From Natronococcus pandeyae (GTDB lineage: Archaea; Halobacteriota; Halobacteria; Halobacteriales; Natrialbaceae): a DNA stretch of 64,000 nucleotides. Position numbers and translations under genes: made by a program. The stretch's first letter is position 1, and each line of letters starts with the position of its first letter. Below, one piece after another: positions 48,053 to 56,300 of the stretch. The DNA lies in NCBI RefSeq assembly GCF_008122205.1, contig NZ_PHNJ01000008.1:62001-126000 (forward strand), given 5' to 3'. Below the pieces are notes generated by a model that made no database searches, was not told the origin of the DNA, and saw only the letters and a program-made list of their open reading frames with translations.

Positions 48053-48216
48053 GAAAACCTGACCCCAGCGTGACGACCAGCGGCGAAGAGGCGGGCGCAG
48101 AGTGCCCCTACTGCGAGTCGACGAACACCGTCCGCGAACACCCGAAGGGGCCGTCGCTCTGCCGGTCGATGCACTACTGTAACGCCTGCGAGCAGCCGTT
48201 CGAGAAGTTCGAGTAG
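48049..48216 (+). CDS. Free-standing zinc ribbon of PaaD/PaaE type
   Basis: 55 residues, start ATG overlapping the paaD stop (ATGA). Cys pairs CPYC and CNAC fit a zinc ribbon, with the intermediate GPSLCRSMHYC and closing EQPFEKF similar to the C-terminus of bacterial PaaD (usual GsTlCral..C..C.ePF..f). Thus PaaD appears split into two adjacent coupled genes. The ribbon would recruit the DUF59 protein or bind the epoxidase. Confidence 0.88.
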   Translation: MRKPDPSVTTSGEEAGAECPYCESTNTVREHPKGPSLCRSMHYCNACEQPFEKFE

Positions 48217-48303
48217 AGCGGCCGACGACCGACTATCTTCCGCGGGAGTGACGAACGGACCAAGAGCTTTGACACTCTGTTCCGTGTACACGAGTACGAG
48301 CCT

Positions 48304-49587
48304 ATGGTTGAGAGTATCGAACGCGCACCTCGAGACGAACTGCGGGAGTTGCAGTCCGAGCGACTCCGCGATACCGTCGAGTACGCCTACGAGAACGTCG
48401 CGTTCTACCGGGAGCGTCTAGACGAGGCCGGCATTCTACCGGACGATATCGGCCGAATCGACGATGTCGAGCAGCTGCCGTTCACGACGAAGGAGGACTT
48501 CCGCGACGAGTACCCCGACGGCCTCTTCGCCGTCGACGACGACGAACTCCTGCGGATTCACGCGTCCTCCGGGACGACCGGCAAACCGAAGATCGTTGGC
48601 TACACTGAGGCCGACCTTGAGCTATGGAACGAAGTGATGGCCCGGTCGATGGTCGCTGCGGGGATCGACTCGAGCGACACCGTCCAGAACGCCTACGGCT
48701 ACGGCCTCTTCACGGGCGGGCTGGGCTTTCACGACGGTGCCGAAGCACTCGGCGCGACGGTGATTCCGACGGGCAGCGGCAACACCCAGCGCCAGGTCGA
48801 ACTCGCACGCGACCTCGAAAGCGACGCCATCGGCTGTACGCCCTCCTACGCGCTCTACTTCGCCGAGACGGCCGGGGAGATGGGGATCGATCCTCGAGAG
48901 CTTCCGCTCTCGACGGTGCTCTACGGCGCCGAACCCTGCACCGAGCCGATGCGCGAGGCGATCGAGGAGCGACTCGACGCGACCGGCATCGAGAACTACG
49001 GCCTCTCCGAACTGATCGGCCCTGGCGTCGCCGTCGAGTGCCGCGAGGCCCAGGACGGGATGCACATCTGGGAGGATCACTTCTACCCCGAAATTATCGA
49101 CCCGCAGACGGGCGAACCCCTGCCGGAGGGCGAAGAGGGGGAACTCGTGTTGACCTCCCTGTCGAAGGAGGCGCTCCCCGTCCTGCGCTATCGGACGGGG
49201 GATCTCACGTCGCTCACGTACGAAGAGTGTGCCTGCGGCCGGACGATGGTTCGCATGGATAGTGTCACGGGCCGCGCCGACGACCTGCTGATCGTCCGCG
49301 GCGTGAATCTGTACCCCAGCCAGATCGAGGACGTCGTCCTCGAGTTCGACGACGTGGCGCCCCAGTACCGCATCGACCTCGATCGGGAGTCGAACCTCGA
49401 TACGCTCGAGTTGACGGTCGAACTGGTCGAGGGGTTCGACGGTGATCGCGAGACGCTCCGCGAGGCGATCTACGAGCGGCTGCAGAACACGCTGTCGTTC
49501 CGGCCGGACGCCCTCGAGCTGGTCGAGTACGGAACGATCGAACGGACGGAGGTCGGGAAGGTCAAACGCGTCTACGATCACCGCTGA
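48304..49587 (+). CDS. paaK: Phenylacetate-CoA ligase (second copy)
   Basis: 427 residues, aligning closely with the copy at 36692-37978 over its length, with the same motifs (ASSGTTGKPKIVGYT, ENYGLSELIGPG, YRTGDLTSL, RTEVGKVKRVYDHR). It lies just downstream of the paaABCD operon in the same direction (87 bp), so it is likely the copy expressed with the epoxidase. It activates phenylacetate or a related aryl-acetate. Confidence 0.94.
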   Translation: MVESIERAPRDELRELQSERLRDTVEYAYENVAFYRERLDEAGILPDDIGRIDDVEQLPFTTKEDFRDEYPDGLFAVDDDELLRIHASSGTTGKPKIVGYTEADLELWNEVMARSMVAAGIDSSDTVQNAYGYGLFTGGLGFHDGAEALGATVIPTGSGNTQRQVELARDLESDAIGCTPSYALYFAETAGEMGIDPRELPLSTVLYGAEPCTEPMREAIEERLDATGIENYGLSELIGPGVAVECREAQDGMHIWEDHFYPEIIDPQTGEPLPEGEEGELVLTSLSKEALPVLRYRTGDLTSLTYEECACGRTMVRMDSVTGRADDLLIVRGVNLYPSQIEDVVLEFDDVAPQYRIDLDRESNLDTLELTVELVEGFDGDRETLREAIYERLQNTLSFRPDALELVEYGTIERTEVGKVKRVYDHR

Positions 49588-49623
49588 CGCACGCTTGCAG
49601 CGGACGTTGTGAATTATCTACTA

Positions 49624-49633
49624 CTTTTATTAT
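49624..49633 (+). promoter_or_regulatory. TATA-like element of thioesterase gene
   Basis: cttttattat lies about 27 nt before the ATG at 49656, which fits leaderless initiation there and not at the nearer ATG at 49632. Confidence 0.5.
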
Positions 49634-49655
49634 GATTCGTGCGGCACCGTGTTGC

Positions 49656-50042
49656 ATGGACACCGAAGCGTTCTTCGAGGGGATGCCCTTCGCGTCCCTG
49701 CTGGGAATCGAGGTCACCGAGTGCGCCGACGGCCACGCCGAGGGTCGCCTCGAGATGACCGAGGAACTCTCGTGGAACGAGGACGAGCTGATGGCCCACG
49801 GCGGCGTCACGTTCACGCTCGCGGACACCGTCGGCGGCGCGGCGCTGGTCTCGCTGGTCGATCAGCCGGTGCCGACGATCGACATGCGCATCGACTACCT
49901 GTCGGCCGGCACGGGCGACCTCTACGCGGAGGCCGACGTCGTGCGCTGTGGCAGCGACGTCGGGACCGTCGACGTCGACGTCTACGCTGCCGAAAGCGAT
50001 ACGCTGATCGCGGACGCGCGCGGCGTCTACAAAACCGGTTAG
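49656..50042 (+). CDS. PaaI-type acyl-CoA thioesterase
   Basis: 128 residues from MDTEAFFEGMP. Hot-dog fold with the PaaI motif WNEDELMAHGGVTFTLAD. A second paralogue to that at 44355-44741, but only distantly similar. In this setting a CoA-relieving hydrolase for aromatic or ring-opened CoA esters is likely. The start is chosen from the TATA spacing and homology start. Confidence 0.88.
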   Translation: MDTEAFFEGMPFASLLGIEVTECADGHAEGRLEMTEELSWNEDELMAHGGVTFTLADTVGGAALVSLVDQPVPTIDMRIDYLSAGTGDLYAEADVVRCGSDVGTVDVDVYAAESDTLIADARGVYKTG

Positions 50043-50069
50043 TTCTGTTCTCCCGCGATTCGACTCGAG

Positions 50070-51077
50070 TTACCGCAGTTCGGGTGCAACCTCGTCGCCG
50101 AGTCGATGGACGCAGTCGACCATCTCGTCGGTCTCGACGCCGGGATAGTAGGTCCGGAGGATGAAGTGCACGTCGTCGCCAAGTGCCTCGCGGTAGGTCT
50201 CGAGCTCGTCGACGACCTGCTCGGGCGTCCCGAAGATCGCCTGCTCTTTCAGCTCCCGCTTGCGCTCGTCGTCCAGTTCGTCCACCGATTCGCCGGAGAA
50301 GATCTCCGCATAGCGCCGCTGGAGGTAGAAGTAGCCGTCGCGCATCGCCTCCCAGGCCTCCTCGCGGGAGTCGCCCACCCAGCCGTGCTGGAGCACGTAG
50401 ATCGTGAACTCTCCCTCGAGGCCTTCCTCCTCGCGGACCCGCCGGATGTCCTCGACGCGCTTCCGGACGCCCTCGAGCGACAGCGCCGATGGGGCGCACC
50501 AGCCGTCCGCAGTTCGCGCCGCGCGGCGAACGGCGGGTTTGGCCGCCCCGCCGAGCATGACCGGCACGTCGCCGCCGGTCGGCTTCGGGGTGATCGAGAC
50601 GTCCGCCGGCACGTCGTGGAAGTCGGAGTCGTACTCGAGCGGCCCGTCGCCCCAAGCGCCCCGGAGGAACGGCAGCAGGTCCTCGAGGCGTTCGGCGCGC
50701 TCGTCCTGTGGCACGCCGAATGCGTCGAACTCCCGCGGGTTCGAGCCGATGGCGAGGCCGAGCGTGAGCCGCCCGTCCGAGAGCAGGTCGACCGTCGCCG
50801 AATCTTCGGCGAGCCGAATCGGGTCGTACAGCGGGCCGAGCGCGACGCAGCTCCCGATCTCGAGGTCGTCGCTCTCGGCGGCCATCGCCCCAAGCGTCGG
50901 CATCGTCCCGGAGAGGTAGCCGTCTTCCTCGAAGTGATGTTCGGAGACCCACGCGCTGTCCAGGCCCGCGTCCTCGATCTCGCGGGTCAGCCGTAGTACG
51001 CCGTCGTACAGTTCGCTGGGCTCGCGGTCGTCGTCGGGCCGCCGCTGGGCGGTGAACAGACCAGTCCCGAGTTTCAT
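50070..51077 (-). CDS. LLM-class F420-dependent oxidoreductase
   Basis: 335 residues, luciferase-like TIM barrel: MKLGTGLFTAQ start, DAGLDSAWVSEHHF, LAIGSNPREFDAFG and GGAAKPAVRRAARTADGW. The class uses flavin F420 or FMN; haloarchaea have F420. The substrate is not determined by sequence. Adjacent to the paa block, it may act on an aromatic intermediate or be unrelated. Confidence 0.88.
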   Translation of the reverse strand: MKLGTGLFTAQRRPDDDREPSELYDGVLRLTREIEDAGLDSAWVSEHHFEEDGYLSGTMPTLGAMAAESDDLEIGSCVALGPLYDPIRLAEDSATVDLLSDGRLTLGLAIGSNPREFDAFGVPQDERAERLEDLLPFLRGAWGDGPLEYDSDFHDVPADVSITPKPTGGDVPVMLGGAAKPAVRRAARTADGWCAPSALSLEGVRKRVEDIRRVREEEGLEGEFTIYVLQHGWVGDSREEAWEAMRDGYFYLQRRYAEIFSGESVDELDDERKRELKEQAIFGTPEQVVDELETYREALGDDVHFILRTYYPGVETDEMVDCVHRLGDEVAPELR

Positions 51078-51172
51078 ACTTCTGGTATCACGCGGAACCG
51101 GCTTAATGGTTGGCGAACCAGCTAGTGGTGGTGTTGTGATTCGATTTGAGTCCTTCTGTTACCGTTGAGATT

Positions 51173-51427
51173 ACCACGAAAGCCCCTGGCGGTATCCAGT
51201 CGAAGGGCTCGCTGTGCGCGCTCCTTCCAGTCGCGTGCTTGCGTCGCCCGTCTTCCCGGATACCGCCAGCCCCTTTCATCCCCACCCGTATCGGCTGGTC
51301 GGACAGGCCACCGCGGGTGGGGATGAAAGGGGCTGACTCACTCGAGGAACCCGGCCGACGTAAGCACCGAACGAAGTGAGGCGCGCAGCGAGGCCTGGGA
51401 GTCGAGCGAGTCAGGGGCTTTCGTGGT
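51173..51427. repeat. 255-bp multi-arm inverted-repeat element
   Basis: A perfect 16-bp terminal inverted repeat (51173-51188 and 51412-51427) encloses three adjacent hairpins: arm 1, 12 bp (51186-51197/51258-51269); arm 2, 21 bp perfect (51268-51288/51314-51334, 25-nt loop); arm 3, 11 bp with one mismatch (51335-51345/51402-51412) which extends inward imperfectly (GGCC/GGCC region). The arms abut with almost no unpaired bases, like a cloverleaf. No open frame, no obvious target-site duplication. It could be a miniature transposable element, a palindrome-associated element or a structured RNA. The rest of the 427-bp gap between the LLM and M24 genes (51078-51172, 51428-51504) shows no gene. 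Confidence 0.8.
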
Positions 51428-51504
51428 GGTTTCGAGCGGGCCGTCGTCAAAGCGAGTGACGCATACTACCTCGAGTACACAGCCAGGCAGACGTTACAGC
51501 GCGC

Positions 51505-52779
51505 TCAGTGATTAATGACGGTGATCTCCTCGACGGGCCACTGGCTCAGGATCTCGACGCCGTTCTCGCGGACGACGACCATCTCCTCGACGCGGACGCC
51601 CTGCCGACCCGCGGGCTCCTGGGTCTCGACGGCCATCGTCATCCCCTCCTCGATCTCGATCGGATGGTCGGGGGAGAGCCCCCGCCAGATCAGCGGCACC
51701 TCGTACAGCTGGAGGCCGAGCCCGTGGGCCCAGTGGTTGGTGGTCATCTGCCAGTGTTCGTCCGCGTCGTAGTAGTCGGCGTGCTCGCCTTCCATATCGG
51801 GAAAGCCCTGCGCGATCTCGTCGGTCGTCGCGCCGGGTTCGATGCGCTCGAGCACGTCGTAGAGGTTGTCTCGAGCGGTCTCGTACGCCTCTTTCTGCTC
51901 CTCGGTCGGCTCGCCCATGGAGAACGTGCGGTAGTAGCACGACCGATAGCCCAGGTAGCCGATGTTGTAGAAGTCAGCGTAGACGAGGTCGCCGGGCCGG
52001 ATGGCGCGATCGGTGGTGTTGGCCTGGTGTTTCGGCCAGGTGTTCGGCCCCGAGGTGAGGTAGCCGCCGCCGACGAAGGCGCCGTGGCGCCAGAGTTCCT
52101 CGACCGCTTCGCCCCAGACCTCGTTCTCTCGCATCCCCGGCCTCGCAGAATCCGTGATCCGCTGGAAGCCGGCCTCACAGATCGCCGCGACCTGTCGGAG
52201 ACACTCGATCTCGTCCTCGGTCTTGACCTTCCGGGCGTCTTCCATCACCGACTGGGCCGTCCCGGGGTCGGTCTCGACGCCGCGGTCCTCGAAGGCCTCG
52301 AGGAGTCCCCGGTTGCCGACGTCGACGCCGAGTTTCTCGTCGGCGACGCCGTACTCCGCCATCGCCTCGTGGACGGTCTCGGCCATCGTCGACAGCAGGA
52401 ACTGCCGCGCCGACGCGCTGCCGGAGGCCCGCGGCACGTTGCCGAGTCCGGGACAGGCGTACCGGATGTCGTGCAGCCACGGGCAGTTCGCCCGCTGGTT
52501 ACTCGCGTGGTCGGCCGTATCCCAGTGGACGATATCGCCGTTCTCGGTGAGCAGCGTGTAGTGGTCCGCGCCGCTGCCGCCGGTCATGGCCAGCCCCGTC
52601 ACGTAGCGGATGTTCGGATCCGAGACGAGCAACATTGCACCGAGGTCGGTCTCCCGGAGCCGCTCGAGGGCTCGCTCCTTGCGCTCCTCGCGCAGTCGCT
52701 GGGTGTTGATCCGCTCCTCCCAGTCGACGGCCTGCGTGCCGAGTGTGCCCTCCATGTAATCGCGCTCGTAGAACGTCAT
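51505..52779 (-). CDS. M24 family creatinase/Xaa-Pro peptidase-like protein
   Basis: 424 residues. N-terminal creatinase domain (about 30-180) followed by pita-bread fold. Of the five metal ligands of M24 peptidases, D269 (LVYADF), H352 (HWAHGLG), E388 (TQEPAG) and E398 (GVRVEE) are present, but the second Asp is replaced by C281 in YRSCYYRTF. Creatinase shares the fold without metal, so hydrolysis of a small C-N bond, not peptide cleavage, is possible. It lies beside the copper amine oxidase gene, although no direct link is proven. Confidence 0.85.
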   Translation of the reverse strand: MTFYERDYMEGTLGTQAVDWEERINTQRLREERKERALERLRETDLGAMLLVSDPNIRYVTGLAMTGGSGADHYTLLTENGDIVHWDTADHASNQRANCPWLHDIRYACPGLGNVPRASGSASARQFLLSTMAETVHEAMAEYGVADEKLGVDVGNRGLLEAFEDRGVETDPGTAQSVMEDARKVKTEDEIECLRQVAAICEAGFQRITDSARPGMRENEVWGEAVEELWRHGAFVGGGYLTSGPNTWPKHQANTTDRAIRPGDLVYADFYNIGYLGYRSCYYRTFSMGEPTEEQKEAYETARDNLYDVLERIEPGATTDEIAQGFPDMEGEHADYYDADEHWQMTTNHWAHGLGLQLYEVPLIWRGLSPDHPIEIEEGMTMAVETQEPAGRQGVRVEEMVVVRENGVEILSQWPVEEITVINH

Positions 52780-52834
52780 GGGCTGACGTATCAGGGGAGC
52801 CTACTAAATCGTACCGCTGTCGGCCGTCCGCCAT

Positions 52835-52842
52835 CGTATAAG
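52835..52842 (+). promoter_or_regulatory. TATA element of the small acidic protein gene
   Basis: cgtataag is centred about 28 nt before the ATG at 52867, consistent with a leaderless transcript. Confidence 0.5.
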
Positions 52843-52866
52843 TTCCTCCGCGCCGAATGATAGCAC

Positions 52867-53070
52867 ATGCCAGTACCCGGATACGACCCGGAAGACATCG
52901 ACGACACCCTCGAGTCGCTCCTCGAGGACGACGAGATCGAACAGCACCTGAGCGATTCGGAACTCGAGGCCTATCGGAACGGCGAGGTGGATCTGGTCGA
53001 CCTGCTCGACGGGGACGAAATCCGGCACATCCTCGAGCGGAAGGACGCGTCGATCGACGTTCCAGACTGA
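52867..53070 (+). CDS. Small acidic hypothetical protein
   Basis: 67 residues, rich in Asp/Glu, no Cys, predicted alpha-helical (ESLLEDDEIEQHLSDSELEA). Codon use is like the surroundings and a good TATA is in place, so it is probably real. No family recognised. It is divergent from the M24 gene and convergent with the copper amine oxidase gene (40 bp). Confidence 0.65.
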   Translation: MPVPGYDPEDIDDTLESLLEDDEIEQHLSDSELEAYRNGEVDLVDLLDGDEIRHILERKDASIDVPD

Positions 53071-53110
53071 GTCTCGAGTGGGCGTCCGGAAGCGAGGGAA
53101 GAGCCCCCGC

Positions 53111-55138
53111 TCAGTCGTCGTCCGCGTCCGCCCCGCAGCTCTCGCCGTGGCCCGGGACGTCCTGGCCCTCGATCGCGTGCTGGGGCGGGACGTCGATCGC
53201 CGGGCTCTCCTCGAAGAAGTTGACCGGTTGCAGTTTGAAGCTGTAGACCTGCACCGGCAGGATCGGCCAGTCCTCGGGTCGCGTGACGTGGTTCACGCCG
53301 AGCGTGTACCAGAGGACGAGGTCCTCCTGCTCGAGGTCACGGTCCGCCGCAGTCCACGCCGGCAGTCCCGCGCCGCCGGGGTGCTGGTTCGGATACCGAC
53401 CGGACGGATACCGCTCGTCCTCGCGGAACGGCGTCGCCCACAGGTGGTAGCGGATGAATCCGGACCGTTTCATCACGCTCGAGTCGGGCTGAACCGCCGC
53501 CTCGACGTTGCCGCCGGGCATGAGCCGGTAGCCAGTCGACTTACCGAGCCGATTCTCCTCCGCTGGATTCACGACCTGCCAGTACCGGCCCTTCAGCGGG
53601 TCGATCAGCTCCTTCGCCGCCTCCTCGCTCGCCAGTTTCTCGCGCTTCGCGTAGAAGGCGTTTCCGCCGGGGTTGTGCGTCCGGTCGTCCGCGTCGCCCA
53701 TCGGATCGAGTCCGTCCGGGCCGGCCGGGACCTGCTGATTCTCGACGCGGTAGAGCGTGTTCGGGCCGTCGTCGACGTTCGCGTCGAGCCGGAAGTTGAA
53801 GAAGTGCTGGTGGATCGGTCCGTTGAGCTGCGGCGCGACGAGTTCACCGTACCCCGAGGGATCCTCGTCCGGACCGACAGCGGAGACGCTGTCGATCCCC
53901 GTCAGCCGAACCTCGACCTCCATCGACGCGTCCTGGTAGAAGTACCAGTTGAAGATGTAGTCGTAGTTGCCGACGGCCGCGACGAACGAGACGACCAGCC
54001 GCCGGCGCCTGCGGACCTCGTCGCTTCCGGTTCGCCAGTCGCTGCGCTCCCACAGCGTGCCGTTGTCCTCCTCGTGGAGGCAGATGGCGTTCTCCAGGAC
54101 GTTCGCCTCGCCGCCGGCGGTGTTCATCACCGCGTCCCAGTAGTGCATGTGGCCGAGGCAGTCGCAACCGTTCGTCAGCGACTTCGCGAGCCGGCCGATG
54201 TTGTACTCGCCGACGTCCATCGCGTTCTTGAACCGATCGTTGATGTCCGTCGTCCCGTACGGCACCGACATCTCGGCACACGACGCGCGGTCGATGATCG
54301 AGCGCACCTCGCCGTCGTCCTCGTAGCCGATGTCGTACAGGACGAGCCCCTCGCGCTGGGTCCAGCCCACCCGCATGTGCCAGCCTTGCCACTCGAGTTT
54401 CTGTCCCTCGACGCTCCAGCTCGGGCCGTCTGGCTGGTCGACGTTGTACGCCGTCAGATCCTCTCGCAGGTCGATGTCGCCCTCGCGGTAGGCCATCCCC
54501 TCCGGTGGGAACGGCTCGTCCTCGTCCGGCGGGCCGTAGTCGACGACCTTCACGACCTCCATCCGGTCGAGGTCCACGAAGGTGTGAACGCCGGTTACCG
54601 GTTTCGCGTACCCCTCGTCGCCAACGTCCTCGCTCGGCCGGAGGAAGGTCAGCCCGTGGGCCAGCCGCTTCGATCGGTCGACGCCCTCGGGGACGAACTC
54701 GTGGCCGACCGACCACGGATCGACCATCGCCCGATCGGTGTCCTCGACGCCGCGGCGCTCGAGCGCGGCCTGCCACTCCGAGTTCTCCTTGACCGTCTCC
54801 TCACAGGCGATGAACTCCTCGATCGCGATCGACGGCTGTGCGCCCTCGACGTGCTCCCACGACACCACCGTCTCGTCTCCCAGCGAAACGACGGTCTCGA
54901 TCGTCTTTCGCTCCTCCCCGTCTCTGATGACGATCCGTGCTCGACGGTCCGGCGCGTCGCCGCCGTCGTCGTAGGCCGCGAGCGCGTCCTTCGTCGGCTC
55001 CGCCAGTTCGATCTTGATGCAGAGGCTCGAGTCGCCAATCTCTCGCTCCCCGGTGAGGATCTCGTAGGCGGATTCGATCTCGTCCGCCGAGAGCGGATCG
55101 AGCGGGTGGTCGGCTTCTGCCGTGTGTTCGAGTGCCAT
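53111..55138 (-). CDS. Copper-containing amine oxidase
   Basis: 675 residues from MALEHTAEADH; an ATG two codons earlier is also in frame, the later one being 27 nt from an ataaata box. It oxidises primary amines to aldehydes with release of ammonia and peroxide. Tyr in AAVGNYDYIF is the precursor of topaquinone. Catalytic Asp is in FKNAMDVGEYNIG, and copper ligands are the pair in NGPIHQHFFNF and the His in RYHLWATPF. The C-terminal LGVNHVTRPEDWPILP is typical. Near paa genes an arylethylamine substrate such as phenylethylamine or tyramine is plausible. Confidence 0.95.
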   Translation of the reverse strand: MALEHTAEADHPLDPLSADEIESAYEILTGEREIGDSSLCIKIELAEPTKDALAAYDDGGDAPDRRARIVIRDGEERKTIETVVSLGDETVVSWEHVEGAQPSIAIEEFIACEETVKENSEWQAALERRGVEDTDRAMVDPWSVGHEFVPEGVDRSKRLAHGLTFLRPSEDVGDEGYAKPVTGVHTFVDLDRMEVVKVVDYGPPDEDEPFPPEGMAYREGDIDLREDLTAYNVDQPDGPSWSVEGQKLEWQGWHMRVGWTQREGLVLYDIGYEDDGEVRSIIDRASCAEMSVPYGTTDINDRFKNAMDVGEYNIGRLAKSLTNGCDCLGHMHYWDAVMNTAGGEANVLENAICLHEEDNGTLWERSDWRTGSDEVRRRRRLVVSFVAAVGNYDYIFNWYFYQDASMEVEVRLTGIDSVSAVGPDEDPSGYGELVAPQLNGPIHQHFFNFRLDANVDDGPNTLYRVENQQVPAGPDGLDPMGDADDRTHNPGGNAFYAKREKLASEEAAKELIDPLKGRYWQVVNPAEENRLGKSTGYRLMPGGNVEAAVQPDSSVMKRSGFIRYHLWATPFREDERYPSGRYPNQHPGGAGLPAWTAADRDLEQEDLVLWYTLGVNHVTRPEDWPILPVQVYSFKLQPVNFFEESPAIDVPPQHAIEGQDVPGHGESCGADADDD

Positions 55139-55250
55139 GGTCATCGGCAACACGGCCGCGGATAAATAGGTTGCCGGCTACTGACGGGTGGCCGCCGGAC
55201 GCGCCGACCGAACGGGACGAGCGAAGGCGTCGCGACCGGGCAGCGGGAGG

Positions 55251-56219
55251 CTACACCGGCTCGAGTCCGTCCTCCTCGCGCAACACGTTGATGTACTTCC
55301 GGAAGCCCGACTCGAGGTCGTACTCGGGTTCGTAGCCGAGCTCCTCTTGGGCCTTCGTCATGTCGAGGTTCTGCGTCCAGGGGAGTTCGCCGTCGTCGGA
55401 GACGTCGATCTCGGCGTCGGGCAGGACGGACTCGACGGCCTCGGCGGCCTCCCGGACCGTCGCCAGCACGCCGCGGACGTTGTAGACGCGCTGGGTCAGT
55501 TCCGACTCCGGGGTGAAGGCCGCCTTCCGGAACGCCTGGGCGATGTCCTCGACGTGCTGCCAGTCGATCGCCTGGTCGCCGTACTCGACGCTGTAGGGCT
55601 CGCCGAGCGCGGGCTTTTCGATGATGTTCGCGAGGAAGGCCGACCCCCCGGTCTCACGGTAGGGGCCATAGGCGACTGTCGGCCGTAGCGCGACGTGATC
55701 CAGCCCGTAGTCCTCGTGGTAGACCCGGGCCTGGTGTTCGTTGTACTCCTTGGTCGCGCCGTAGAGCGTGTCGGGGTAGACGAGTTCGTCCTCGTCGACC
55801 CAGTCCGCGTCGTAGTTGTGCGGCGGCGCGTACGCCGCGGCCGAGGAGGCCCACGCGACGCGCTCGACCTGGTCGTCGAGCGTCCGGGCCGCCTCGAAGA
55901 CGTTGTTCGTCCCCATGATGTTCACGTCGGCCGCCGCGCGCGGGTTCTCCCGCGCGGTCGTCGTCAGCAGCGCGGCGAGGTGGACGATGTGCGTCGCGCC
56001 GGTCTCCTTGACTGCGCGGATCACGTCTGTCGGTTCGGAGACGTCGCCGCGTCGCACCTCGACGTCGTCGGCGACGCCGAGTTTCTCGAGGATCTCCGTG
56101 TCCGTCGAGAGGTCGTAGGCCACGACGTCGTGGCCGTGCTCGAGCAGGTCCTGTACCACGTAGGAACCGATGAAGCCGGTTCCGCCAGTTACCAGTACGG
56201 TCGCGTTGTCGTCGTTCAT
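55251..56219 (-). CDS. NAD-dependent epimerase/dehydratase (extended SDR)
   Basis: 322 residues. Rossmann start VLVTGGTGFIGSYVVQDL, and YGATKEYNEHQARVYHEDYG carries the catalytic Tyr-x3-Lys. Family members act on nucleotide sugars or on hydroxy ketones; the substrate is open. It follows the ThDP gene by 80 bp on the same strand, so it may belong to the same module. Confidence 0.88.
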   Translation of the reverse strand: MNDDNATVLVTGGTGFIGSYVVQDLLEHGHDVVAYDLSTDTEILEKLGVADDVEVRRGDVSEPTDVIRAVKETGATHIVHLAALLTTTARENPRAAADVNIMGTNNVFEAARTLDDQVERVAWASSAAAYAPPHNYDADWVDEDELVYPDTLYGATKEYNEHQARVYHEDYGLDHVALRPTVAYGPYRETGGSAFLANIIEKPALGEPYSVEYGDQAIDWQHVEDIAQAFRKAAFTPESELTQRVYNVRGVLATVREAAEAVESVLPDAEIDVSDDGELPWTQNLDMTKAQEELGYEPEYDLESGFRKYINVLREEDGLEPV

Positions 56220-56300
56220 GTCTGAGTAGTGTGCGGATCAGTCACGTATAGGTTGGTGATCGTTCGGATCGTCCGGCCGCGGAGGCGGTCTCGAGCGCCG

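Noticed and set aside
51173-51427. CRISPR array
   Set aside because: The repeats are inverted and of different sequence, not direct repeats with unique spacers.
53078-55165. A 695-residue plus-strand frame opposite the copper amine oxidase
   Set aside because: Shadow of a gene with complete catalytic motifs on the minus strand.
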